Source: Gilvimarinus algae (lineage in GTDB: Bacteria; Pseudomonadota; Gammaproteobacteria; Pseudomonadales; Cellvibrionaceae). Taken from it: a DNA stretch of 64,000 nt. Location: positions 186,001 through 250,000 of the forward strand of contig NZ_JAULRT010000060.1 in the NCBI RefSeq assembly GCF_030518215.1, in the 5' to 3' direction. Positions 55,283 to 63,843 of this stretch are shown here, piece by piece (positions within the stretch are counted from its first letter, which is position 1; each line of letters opens with the position of its first letter). Made by a program: the position numbers and the translations under genes. The notes below the pieces were generated by a model. That model worked only from the letters and a program-made list of their open reading frames with translations. It had not been told where the DNA came from and ran no database searches.

Positions 55283-56236
55283 CTAGATCCCCTCATATTC
55301 CAATAGCTGCTGAACTTCCAAAAAGCTAGATGATGCCGACACTTCATTTCTAAAATCATCTGAAACGAATTTTCTTGATCTTGGATTGATTTCGGATCCG
55401 CTTCGACCGCTGTCTCCACTAACCTTGAACAGCTCGATGTACTCAATATTACCTTTCTCGTAAGGTAATAAGAGGAGATTGGTGCAATGCTTTAATTCAA
55501 CCTCTGGCTGCGTGACAAAGTCTTCATATTTGACGATCTTATTTTTTTTGAAAGATTCTAAGAACTTTATCAGTCGCTCGCAGTATTCATCAAAGCTGCC
55601 GGGCTTGAAGTGGATCCAGCCGTTATCTCTTAGCGAAAGGAAAGAGTCTACAGGGTTGCGTACGGTAACTACGTGTTTTAAGTCAAAATAAGGTTCTAAT
55701 ATTCGACTTATGGTGTCTGAGTTCGGAGTTTGTTCGCCAACGCAATAATCTGCGTGTGAATGCGCTCTTATCACCAAGTAGCCGCCATGGTTTCGTATGT
55801 GCTTTTCTGTCTCGATTATGCCATTTAAGAATAGTTTTTCGGCTAGTGCGTCAACGTCTGGTACGCGTCCGTATATGGCCTGCGTTGTGATGTCTCGTGG
55901 CGTGTAGGCGGCTTTGTTTGGGTTGATGCCCAGTCGTGTTGTAGGGTGTAGCTCACTTAGTAGGAATACATTAGGCTGGGCTGCCAAGCATTTAGAGATT
56001 AACGTTCCACCGCTGCAGGCAAAGTGATGAATGATGCGTAGTATAGGTTTAGGCTTGGCGCTTTCAGCATCAACTACAGCCGCACAGCGTTCTAGAAGGC
56101 TGTCTGTGTTTTTTAGCGCTCGGGCATCCGGCACTATTCCACCGTTACCACTGTATGCTGTACTGTAATTGTTAATTAGATTAAGGGCTTGGCTAAGCTC
56201 TTTCTGTAGTGTTTTTAAGTTTTTTTGCTTTTGCAT
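55283..56236 (-). CDS. Sulfotransferase-family protein
   Basis: The 317-residue protein has a PAPS-binding 5'-loop HHFACSGGTLISKCLA near residue 70 and the 3'-phosphate motif VVTVRNPVDSFLSL near 190. It probably adds sulfate to a glycan. Sulfated surface polysaccharides are common in marine bacteria. A coiled N-terminal tail of 40 residues precedes the fold. The 254 bp before the next gene (55029-55282) are AT-rich and hold no clear gene or terminator. Confidence 0.78.
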   Translation of the reverse strand: MQKQKNLKTLQKELSQALNLINNYSTAYSGNGGIVPDARALKNTDSLLERCAAVVDAESAKPKPILRIIHHFACSGGTLISKCLAAQPNVFLLSELHPTTRLGINPNKAAYTPRDITTQAIYGRVPDVDALAEKLFLNGIIETEKHIRNHGGYLVIRAHSHADYCVGEQTPNSDTISRILEPYFDLKHVVTVRNPVDSFLSLRDNGWIHFKPGSFDEYCERLIKFLESFKKNKIVKYEDFVTQPEVELKHCTNLLLLPYEKGNIEYIELFKVSGDSGRSGSEINPRSRKFVSDDFRNEVSASSSFLEVQQLLEYEGI

Positions 56237-56254
56237 ATCGCTGTGTTACCGGCG

Positions 56255-57523
56255 CTACTGCTGTTTGAGCAGTTCGGGATGCTCTTTTTCCAGCTTGTGA
56301 TAAAAGTGTGACGCGGCTTGTAGTTTGGCGTGCAGCTCTTTAATGAGATCTTTTAGCTCCTGTTCGCTTGTCACTTTTTGGGCATAGCGTTCGCGCAGTT
56401 CGGCGGCATCACCTTCTAACTTGGCCAGTAGCTTGGTGCTCAGGTGGGAGGATCGTTGTTGCTCTTTGAGCTCTGTTTGGCTTAGTTGTAGTTTTTCATT
56501 CAGCTCTGCATTGGCTGACTGTAGTTGTTCGGTTGCTTGGTGTTCTCGGTTCCGTTGGTCTTCTAGCTTGCTCAGAAGCTCGCTTTTTTCATTTCGTAGA
56601 CTATTATTGCTGAGTCTGAGCTCATGGCATTGAGAGGCTAAATCAATATTTTGATGCTCCAGTGCCGCCAGTTGTTGTAGAGACTTTGCTAGTTGCCCGC
56701 TTGATTCTTGTTCTCTCTTCCGCTGGTCTTCCAGTTCGTAGCGGAGATTGTCCCTCTCCTTAAGTAAAGACTCAACTTGTGCGCCTAATTCTTCATTCTT
56801 TTGCGTTAGGGTGGCGTTTTGGGTTTCAAGGTCAGTATAGACTTTTAGCGCTTCATTGAGTTGGAGCTTGAAGTCCCGGCCGTATAATGCGCGGCCTATC
56901 AACGGGGTGATGGTCTCTTCCAGTGCCAGCCGGGTGAAACCTTGAGGTAGGAGGATTTTGTCACATTCACCCAGGGTGGTACCGTCGTTACCTGAGCGCG
57001 CGCCGTCTATGACAACGCGCATTTCAATCATGTCCAGCTGATCCAGAGTGCCATTTAGATCTTGAATTAGGCGGGCAGCCGGTAAGCAGTCGATGGTCAG
57101 CCAGTTAAACGGCGAGTCGACTTCATCTGCCTGCTCCAGTAGATGCTTCAGCGAAACGGCTGGCTTCTCGCTGCGATCAATCTCATTGAGGTTAGGCCAA
57201 AGTGCGGTTAGGGCCTTTGCCGGGAGCAGTCCGTTTTCTGCTTCGCGAGAGTGGCGGTGCCAGTTGGCTTGTCCGTTAGTGTTGTTGACCAGGGCGTTCA
57301 GGGCTTTCCAGTTTCTGTGTTTGATTGCGGGTGTTGCGATTTTGTGGGCGAGCAGTTGGCTTGAGTGCTCATCGGCCTCTACGGCTAGTAGCATTGGCAC
57401 GTTGGAGAATCTAGCTTCATTTAGCATTTCTCCACGACCTGCACCAACGTAAAGCCAGCTCTCTACCGGGGCAAGGGTCTGCAGGAACTGTTGCCACTGA
57501 GCAATGGTTTGGGTGTTTTCCAT
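56255..57523 (-). CDS. FkbM-like methyltransferase domain with long coiled coil
   Basis: The 422-residue protein begins with a Rossmann-like domain (WLYVGAGRGEMLNEA near 25, AVEADEHSSQLL, then IEMRVVIDGARSGN near 165), which resembles FkbM methyltransferases but is degenerate. From about 220 to 400 it is a long coiled coil with repeated ELEDQRKRE-type heptads. It may scaffold or measure chain length in glycan assembly. It lies 10 bp after the coiled-coil/jelly-roll gene. Confidence 0.6.
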   Translation of the reverse strand: MENTQTIAQWQQFLQTLAPVESWLYVGAGRGEMLNEARFSNVPMLLAVEADEHSSQLLAHKIATPAIKHRNWKALNALVNNTNGQANWHRHSREAENGLLPAKALTALWPNLNEIDRSEKPAVSLKHLLEQADEVDSPFNWLTIDCLPAARLIQDLNGTLDQLDMIEMRVVIDGARSGNDGTTLGECDKILLPQGFTRLALEETITPLIGRALYGRDFKLQLNEALKVYTDLETQNATLTQKNEELGAQVESLLKERDNLRYELEDQRKREQESSGQLAKSLQQLAALEHQNIDLASQCHELRLSNNSLRNEKSELLSKLEDQRNREHQATEQLQSANAELNEKLQLSQTELKEQQRSSHLSTKLLAKLEGDAAELRERYAQKVTSEQELKDLIKELHAKLQAASHFYHKLEKEHPELLKQQ

Positions 57524-57533
57524 ACTGATTGCT

Positions 57534-58748
57534 TTAACCTTGAGGGGGCACTGCCAAGGCCCTAACGCGGATGTTTCTCAGTCGTATGGTCAGCTGCCGT
57601 TGGTCGTCGCTGCCTTTGTCGGCGGGCGACACGGTTTTGGGGAAGCGCAACCTCAATTGCCAAGAGGTGTGCTGGGTGCCGGTGGTGTCTATGTTGGCGC
57701 GGACTTGGCAGGGGAAGCGTCTGGTTGGCAGCCTGCCAAATGATTTTTTTAAGGTTAGTGGTGTGTCGTTGAGCAGCACTTGCATCTCTTTGACAACGCG
57801 GCTGTCCAGCGCGTGTACAATGTCAAAGATAAGTTCATACCTCCCCGGGACTGGAGCGGGTAACATGAGTGTGCTGGTGGTGCCCGGTCCGGCCCAGCGT
57901 CCGTCGTGCTCCGCCTCATACCAGTTTTCGCCTATTATTTGTTCGCTACGCAAATCATAGAGGGTCTCTACTGACATTCCGGCTGCTTGCGGCCTGCTTG
58001 GTGAGGCTGCTTGGGGTGCTTCAGAAAGCTTTTGGTATTCGCAAAAATAGTGCTCCAACTCTTCTTGCACCTGATGGAGTTGCAGTAGCAGGAGTTCGTT
58101 TTCTTCTTTAAGTGCCTCGAGGTCCTCTTGCTGCTCATCCGTAGTCTTTTCAGCTGCGCGTTGCGCCTCTGTGGGTTTGGCGTTTATTTTCAGGATCGCT
58201 TCCAGCAGGCATTCATGGTACTGCTGCAAAGCGGCGTCGCTGTTAACATCTGCTACGGTTTCCAGGTCGCGATAAAGACTGTTGCTTTGCTGGTTGGCGT
58301 ACGCAAGGCTGGTGCCCAAGGCTTCGAGCACTGGCTGGGGGAAAGGGACGTTGTTCGGCGCTACTTCAGATATCAAAGCATGGCCAGTCTTGTCTGAAAG
58401 GGCTGTGAGTACTTTATCCGGCGCGTGCAAAAGCGCCAGTTCATTTACCAGGGTGCAGCGCTCACGGTTGAGCATAAAGTGACGCAGCAGGTCGCGAGCT
58501 TTGCCGCTCCAGTTCTGTAGGGCCTGCTCGCAGTCGGCCTCGATATTGAACTCAAGGGTTCTCGCAAGGGCAAGTCCGGGGGGGCAGTACACAAGCAGGC
58601 TGTGACCGCTGCTAACTAGCGCGGCCTGTAGGGTGTGTTCATGGTCCAGGTCGACGCAACGCAGAACCTGGAATGGACCCTCGGCGAAGAGTTGCTGCGC
58701 ACTGGCGTGTCGCCCCCCTGGGTGCCCGATGATGGAAAGAGACTGCAT
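57534..58748 (-). CDS. Coiled-coil protein with C-terminal beta domain, glycan cluster
   Basis: The 404-residue protein has an alpha/beta N-terminal part (SIIGHPGGRHASAQQL), a helical middle, and the segment ENELLLLQLHQVQEELEHYF near 220. I have seen that segment in many glycan-cluster proteins. After a Pro-rich linker, a beta domain starts with YDLRSEQIIGENWYEAEHDG and continues to RLRNIRVRAL. No enzyme motif is clear. It is cotranscribed with the methyltransferase-like coiled-coil gene. Confidence 0.6.
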   Translation of the reverse strand: MQSLSIIGHPGGRHASAQQLFAEGPFQVLRCVDLDHEHTLQAALVSSGHSLLVYCPPGLALARTLEFNIEADCEQALQNWSGKARDLLRHFMLNRERCTLVNELALLHAPDKVLTALSDKTGHALISEVAPNNVPFPQPVLEALGTSLAYANQQSNSLYRDLETVADVNSDAALQQYHECLLEAILKINAKPTEAQRAAEKTTDEQQEDLEALKEENELLLLQLHQVQEELEHYFCEYQKLSEAPQAASPSRPQAAGMSVETLYDLRSEQIIGENWYEAEHDGRWAGPGTTSTLMLPAPVPGRYELIFDIVHALDSRVVKEMQVLLNDTPLTLKKSFGRLPTRRFPCQVRANIDTTGTQHTSWQLRLRFPKTVSPADKGSDDQRQLTIRLRNIRVRALAVPPQG

Positions 58749-58777
58749 TCTGACTCCTTGTAATCTTGCCCGGGTTT

Positions 58778-58794
58778 CCCTGTTCTAAACAGGG
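58778..58794. other. Small perfect inverted repeat upstream of the 57534 gene
   Basis: CCCTGTT, loop CTA, AACAGGG lies 30 bp before the start of the coiled-coil gene. No T run follows on either strand, so it is not a terminator. It could be an operator. The rest of 58749-59021 shows no gene. Confidence 0.45.
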
Positions 58795-59021
58795 TTGTTG
58801 CCCCGAATTCCAACCGGCTATTCTAACAGAGAGCGGGCGTCAAAAAGTAGAGTGCGGGAGCATATAAGATATAAGGAGGTGCCAAACGGTATATCCGCTC
58901 CCCCTTGGCACATGGAACTGCGTGTCGTCGGAGCTGATGTCGCTGAAAACCTCTTTTTGGAAACGGCAATTGTCGTTTGGAGCTCTTTGGAGGTAGCTCA
59001 AAGTGACAATTGGCGCTTAAA

Positions 59022-59915
59022 TCACGCCGTTTTCAGTGGGGCGTATTGGGAGTCTTCAATCAAAAAGCGCCGGACTTTATTGAGCTCGGCGGCTTCGAGG
59101 TAAAGTGATGCTCGTTGCAAGGTTTTTTCTACATGCTCCTGTAGGGTTTCACCCCCTGGGGGAGAGGCTCCACTTTTCAAAAGCTCCGAGAAATAAGTCA
59201 GAAGCCAGTGCCCTGGGGCCGCCCCCATGTGCTTGTGGAGTACTTGAAGGCCCTCCAGGGCGACCCAATAGCGCATATTCATCGTGATGCAACTATCGTG
59301 CAGCCGCGAGCAGGCTTGAATGTCGTCCACAAACCCTATGCGACCTGAAAAGACCTTGAAAGCCCGCAGCCAGTATTCAAAGTCAAAGGCGGTCTGGATG
59401 CTCTCATCCAATGGACCCAGCATGTGATACACGGCACGTGTAAAAAACAGGGTCGGTTGGCAAATAAAGCAGCCATCGGCAAACTGGTTATAGGGTGTTT
59501 CTGGTGGCAGGGTAGGGTAGAGTTCCAGCTCGTTCCCCAGTGCATCTACGTGTATACCGTGTCCGTAGGCCAATGCGTATTTTTCGGGACCTGTCAGTGC
59601 GTCCACCGCTCGCCTTACCGCTCCGGCGGTGTAAAGATCATCGGAGTTCAGCCAGCCAATATGTGTACCACGAACCCGAGAAAGTGCCTTATTGATGGCA
59701 TTGGCAGGGCCTGTATCCGGCTCTGAGAGCCAGTGCAGGCGGCTATCTTTTGCCCTCAGGCGCCGCAAAATTTCTATAGTGTTGTCTGTAGAGCCGCCGT
59801 CGGCCACGATCAGCTCCAGGCGCGGGTAGTCCTGCTCAAGCACACTGACAATGGCCTGCTCGATAAATTGCGCCTGGTTAAAAGATGGCATAACAATGGA
59901 TACGAGCGGGGTCAT
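59022..59915 (-). CDS. GT2-family glycosyltransferase
   Basis: The 297-residue protein is a GT-A enzyme of family 2: VSIVMPSFNQAQFIEQAI at the start, VADGGSTDNTIEIL, GWLNSDDLYTAGAV with the DxD-like SDD, and FADGCFICQPTLFF later. It transfers a sugar from a nucleotide donor, probably to the repeat unit. ATG 59915 is preceded by a stop from the small gene upstream (ATGA overlap) and by AGG. A TTG at 59930 is less likely. Confidence 0.87.
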   Translation of the reverse strand: MTPLVSIVMPSFNQAQFIEQAIVSVLEQDYPRLELIVADGGSTDNTIEILRRLRAKDSRLHWLSEPDTGPANAINKALSRVRGTHIGWLNSDDLYTAGAVRRAVDALTGPEKYALAYGHGIHVDALGNELELYPTLPPETPYNQFADGCFICQPTLFFTRAVYHMLGPLDESIQTAFDFEYWLRAFKVFSGRIGFVDDIQACSRLHDSCITMNMRYWVALEGLQVLHKHMGAAPGHWLLTYFSELLKSGASPPGGETLQEHVEKTLQRASLYLEAAELNKVRRFLIEDSQYAPLKTA

Positions 59916-60064
59916 ATGCCTGTCTCGCAAGCATAGGGGCGATGCGATTGCTCTGGGTGTTTTTTCAGCATGTTGCGATTGGGTGCGTCTTGCTCAAGCA
60001 GGTGTCGAGAGTGGAAAAGCCTGCGTGCCGGGATTTTGGGTAGGCTCTTAATTTGGGGGAGCAT
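59912..60064 (-). CDS. Small protein of 50 residues, coupled to the GT2 gene
   Basis: ATG 60064 has a GGAGG five bases before it, and its stop overlaps the GT2 start by ATGA, a typical coupled arrangement. The sequence begins LPQIKSLPKIPARRLFHSRH and is basic. The frame is also open upstream to 60283 without a start, so it may be the end of a larger gene lost when the plus-strand gene was placed beside it. It occupies half of the 305-bp gap between the two divergent genes. I do not recognise it. Confidence 0.45.
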   Translation of the reverse strand: MLPQIKSLPKIPARRLFHSRHLLEQDAPNRNMLKKHPEQSHRPYACETGI

Positions 60065-60196
60065 CGCAGCCTCCGTATCGTCTTGCTTCCAAGAGTCATG
60101 GTAGCACGTACTTTTGCCCGCCGCGAACTGGCGGAGCTTCGCAAGAATAGCGTCACGCCTTAGAGTCTGGCGGATGCCGATCGAATTTGACTGCAG

Positions 60197-60202
60197 TATA
60201 AT
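60197..60202 (+). promoter_or_regulatory. Candidate -10 element of the tandem sulfotransferase gene
   Basis: A perfect TATAAT lies 34 bp before ATG 60236. No good -35 box is found at 17 or 18 bp upstream, so the promoter may need an activator. Confidence 0.45.
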
Positions 60203-60235
60203 CGCGAGCCTTGAATAGGAGGCTGAGGCAGGTGT

Positions 60236-62386
60236 ATGGGGAGTAATGCAAAACCAGTACGAGTAGATCGGATTGTACTGCACATCGGCACTGAGAAGAC
60301 CGGAACCAGCTCAATACAGCATTTTCTCTCGAAGAACCGAGTGGCCCTGGCCGATGAGGGCATTGTCTATCCGAGGTTCACGGGCGCCAATGGCGGCAGC
60401 CAGTGGGGCGTAGTCGCCGCGGTGCTAAAGCGGCCCTGGAAAACCGACATCGGCGCCCGCCTTGGCATCCGAGACGAGGCAGGAGCCGATGCTTACCGAC
60501 AACGGCTGGTAAACGCTATCGACAATGAGTTGTTGTCCTGCTCTGGGCGCCATACACTGATACTGTCCTCGGAGCATTTTCACAGCCGGCTGCGAGCGCC
60601 GGCCAGGCTAGAGGCACTGAAGCGGCTACTAGGCCGCTGGAGTGACAATGTGCAGGTGGTGGTCTACTTCCGTCGCCAGGACAGAGTGGCGATCAGCCTC
60701 TATTCCACTAGGCTGAAATCGGGGCAGATAGCGCCAAAAGTGTTTCCCCTGGCATCACGGGCCTTACCTTACTACTACGACTATGAACGCATTTACGCTA
60801 ACTGGGCCGAGGTGTTTGGTGAGGCTGCGGTGCAGGCAGGTATTTTCGCGCCGCAACATTTGGCGGGGGGCGACCTGCTCACCGATTTTTGCGGCCGTGC
60901 AGGGATCATGGAAGGAGGGAAAGTACGACCCAGCAAAATCAACGAATCACTGAGCGAAGCCGGTGCGCAGTTGCTGCTGGAGATCAACCGACAGTGGCCC
61001 AAAAAGCCGCTCAGCGGTCCTAACCCCTCGCGGGAACTGCTGGTGGCGAGTATCGCGAAGGAGCACTCGGGCCGGAGCTTTCCCGCCACCCGAGCCCAGG
61101 CGAAGGCGTTCTATGAGCGTTTTATCGCGGGGAACGCCAGGTTAGCAAAGAGCCTGTTCCCCGACCTGGGGGGGCAGATGTTTGACGAAGACTTCAGCGA
61201 GTATCCCGAAGCCTTGGCCTCGCCATCGGTGGATGCGAGCGAGGAGGTGCGCAGTCGCCTGAGAAGTTGGCGGGCGGCTTCGGTCACAGAGCAGAAGATT
61301 GGCTTTGGGCGCTGGTTGCTGTCTGCAAGGCAGCTGCTCAGCGTTGTGGCGATAAGGGGAGAGGCGGTTGTAGGCGCCCTTGGGCGTTTATTGAGGCGCC
61401 CTTTGGATATCTCTGCTGACGCCGGTTTACCGCCCGTTTTCCTGCATATGGGCCTGCCAAAGACGGCCACCACGACACTTCGCAATACGCTGTTTAGTCA
61501 ACACCCGGGGATCTGCTACTTGTTGGACAAGACCAGTGGTCAGGCGGCGGAAAGATCTTGTGCTACCCCAGAGATATACGAGGCTCTGCGCCCCATTTTC
61601 TGGCGACGTGCGGAGCCTACTGACACTAATTTAGTGCGCTCTGTGCTTAGAGACTATTCCGAGGCCAAAGGGGCTGAAAAACCCATACTAGGTGCTTGGG
61701 AGACCTTGCTTATTAAACCGCCCGAAGTTTTTCGGGCCCTGCTGCGTGAGGCGCGTTATACGATGGGTGACCTGCATGTAATGGTTACGCTGCGCAACCC
61801 ATTGAAGCGCTTGCCATCCGCCTATTTACATGCGTTGAGTGTTTGTGCACAAAACGGCAAGCATCACTCTATTCCTCAGGGCAGTCTTTTTATTACATTT
61901 GATGATTGGCTGGCTGGATCGCACCGGTGGGCAACCCAGCACGAGTACCGCTTTGACTTTGAGAAAAACTTGCGATTCGCTGTTGATCTTCTTGGAAGGG
62001 ATAAAGTGGGCGTGTTCTTGATGGAGGATATGGTTGCGGATCGGCAAGCGTTTTTTGCCAACATTGAGCGGTTTATGGGTATTGGCAACGTTAATGCTGA
62101 GTTGATTGCGGATAAACACCTGAATAAAGGATTGACGGTTGCCGAGTTTGAGTTCCTCCAGGCCATTGATGCCTCTAAGGTCCAGCGCAAACAGTGGTTG
62201 GCGTTGAGTCCACAGGAGCGCCGGATGAATCTTAAGGCAATTGCGCAAGAAGGGAATGTTGAAAGGTGCAGAGTTGTCTTGAGTGATTCTCAGCGCGAGT
62301 TGATCGAATCTCGCAGCCGCGATCTCAACCGCTGGTTGGTGGATACCTACGGGCTTGAGTTAGAACGCCATGGGTATCCGCTGTGA
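60236..62386 (+). CDS. Protein with two tandem sulfotransferase-like domains
   Basis: The 716-residue protein has one sulfotransferase fold near residues 12-300, with the PAPS loop VLHIGTEKTGTSSIQHFL near 15 and VQVVVYFRRQDRVAISLYS near 140. A second fold covers about 398-700, with FLHMGLPKTATTTLRNTL near 402 and LHVMVTLRNPLKRLPSAYL near 515. Both have the lysine and Ser/Thr pattern needed for PAPS. The two halves may sulfate different positions. GGAGG precedes the ATG. The 3' end overlaps the next gene by GTGA. Confidence 0.8.
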   Translation: MGSNAKPVRVDRIVLHIGTEKTGTSSIQHFLSKNRVALADEGIVYPRFTGANGGSQWGVVAAVLKRPWKTDIGARLGIRDEAGADAYRQRLVNAIDNELLSCSGRHTLILSSEHFHSRLRAPARLEALKRLLGRWSDNVQVVVYFRRQDRVAISLYSTRLKSGQIAPKVFPLASRALPYYYDYERIYANWAEVFGEAAVQAGIFAPQHLAGGDLLTDFCGRAGIMEGGKVRPSKINESLSEAGAQLLLEINRQWPKKPLSGPNPSRELLVASIAKEHSGRSFPATRAQAKAFYERFIAGNARLAKSLFPDLGGQMFDEDFSEYPEALASPSVDASEEVRSRLRSWRAASVTEQKIGFGRWLLSARQLLSVVAIRGEAVVGALGRLLRRPLDISADAGLPPVFLHMGLPKTATTTLRNTLFSQHPGICYLLDKTSGQAAERSCATPEIYEALRPIFWRRAEPTDTNLVRSVLRDYSEAKGAEKPILGAWETLLIKPPEVFRALLREARYTMGDLHVMVTLRNPLKRLPSAYLHALSVCAQNGKHHSIPQGSLFITFDDWLAGSHRWATQHEYRFDFEKNLRFAVDLLGRDKVGVFLMEDMVADRQAFFANIERFMGIGNVNAELIADKHLNKGLTVAEFEFLQAIDASKVQRKQWLALSPQERRMNLKAIAQEGNVERCRVVLSDSQRELIESRSRDLNRWLVDTYGLELERHGYPL

Positions 62387-63843
62387 ATTCGACTAAGCCT
62401 GATCGGCGTCGGATATTTGTTGAGTGTACCCACACTTATTTAGTGGGCGGCAGCAGCGGCATTCGGCGGGTGGCTCGCAGCTTGGCCAATGCGCATAAAG
62501 AGGCGTCTAGCGATGAGGCGCAGCTGCTGCCATTGGTTTGGGCTGGGCGTGGTTTTTTGCGCCCACGTCAGCCGCTTACCGAGGCCCCTCACCCCCTTAT
62601 GGCATGGGGGCACAGAGTGGCGGGCTGTATCGGCTTGATCACCCGTTGGATTAGCAAGGTGGCACACTGGCCCCTGTTTTCCTCTCTAAGAGAACCGGTG
62701 AAAGCGGCCATCCGTAAGCGGCGTAGGGGAGCGAATAGCCAGTTGGAGTTACCTAAAGCTGCCCCCAGCGAGTTCAGCCCGGAGCAAGAGCGCAGTAATT
62801 CGGATGCGTTCTATCGGCTGTTTGGCTTGGCAGCACGGCCCTTGGGTTGGCTGTTCGTCGAGCCCGTGCGCTTCCGGCCTGGGGATATTGTAGTGTTGGT
62901 GGACTCCACCTGGGATTCGCCGGCCATGCTTGAGGCGCTGTTTGCTGCAAGTGAGCGTGACGGCATTCAGGTGGGTGCTATGTTGCACGATTTATTCCCT
63001 CTTACCATTCCGCAGATGTGTCAGGCGAGCACCGTTGCCGGGTATGCCGGCTGGTTCCGGCAGATGGTGCTGGGCGTGGATTTTTTTATCACTAATTCAG
63101 CCGCAACCACTCGCGCGCTGCAGAAGTATCTCCAGGAATCTGGCCCAGCAAGCGCCTGTCGTTTGCCTGCAGGCAACTTTCGCTTGGGGGCGGAGCTGCG
63201 CCGGCCTGTTGCACGTTCGAGCCCTGATTCGCTGCCGCCTTTATCTGGGTTTGTGGTCTTGGCGGTAGGAACCATAGAACCGCGTAAAAACTATCAGGTC
63301 ATCCTTGATGCGTTTGACTTACTGTGTGATAAACATGACGTCAGCTTGGTGATTGTCGGTCGGCCGGGCTGGTCCAGCGAAGATATGCTGGGGCGATTGG
63401 CCGGGCATCCCCAGAAAGGCTCGAGGTTGCTGCACTTAAGCGATGCGGATGACGGCACGCTGGCAGCGTGCTATCAGCGCGCAGATGCTTTGGTGTGCGC
63501 CTCCTGGGCAGAAGGTTTTGGGCTGCCGATCGTTGAGGGGCTGTGCCACGGCGCACCGGTGTTGGCTTCAGATATTGATGTGTTCCGTGAGGTGGGTGGC
63601 GATGCTTGCCGCTACTTTGCCCCTGACCGACCAAACGCCTTGGCGTTAGAGTTGGAGCAAGTGCTGGAGCAGTGGCAAAAAGGTATCTCTGTTAGGCAAA
63701 AAGGCGCGTTTGATCTCGCCATCAGTTGGCAAGACAGTGCCGCTCAATTTCGCGACGAGGTACTTCGCCTGGCGGCGGCTGCCTCACAGAGCACCGACAA
63801 GGTGGCTTCGGCGGCTCTGTCCCAGCAAAAAAGCGATGCCTGA
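62383..63843 (+). CDS. GT4-family glycosyltransferase
   Basis: The 486-residue protein is a GT-B enzyme with a C-terminal donor domain: VVLAVGTIEPRKNYQVILDAF (split around residue 295), LVIVGRPGWSSEDM, and the E-x7-E region ASWAEGFGLPIVEGLCHG. The N-terminal part contains VGGSSGIRRVARSLA. It begins with GTG overlapping the previous stop. Mannosyl- or rhamnosyltransferases are typical in this branch. The sugar is unknown. Confidence 0.85.
   Translation: MNSTKPDRRRIFVECTHTYLVGGSSGIRRVARSLANAHKEASSDEAQLLPLVWAGRGFLRPRQPLTEAPHPLMAWGHRVAGCIGLITRWISKVAHWPLFSSLREPVKAAIRKRRRGANSQLELPKAAPSEFSPEQERSNSDAFYRLFGLAARPLGWLFVEPVRFRPGDIVVLVDSTWDSPAMLEALFAASERDGIQVGAMLHDLFPLTIPQMCQASTVAGYAGWFRQMVLGVDFFITNSAATTRALQKYLQESGPASACRLPAGNFRLGAELRRPVARSSPDSLPPLSGFVVLAVGTIEPRKNYQVILDAFDLLCDKHDVSLVIVGRPGWSSEDMLGRLAGHPQKGSRLLHLSDADDGTLAACYQRADALVCASWAEGFGLPIVEGLCHGAPVLASDIDVFREVGGDACRYFAPDRPNALALELEQVLEQWQKGISVRQKGAFDLAISWQDSAAQFRDEVLRLAAAASQSTDKVASAALSQQKSDA

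Noticed and set aside
59912-60283. A 123-codon gene on the minus strand
   Set aside because: The upstream part has no good start and overlaps the promoter and start of the divergent sulfotransferase gene. Only the 50-codon version with a ribosome site is kept.
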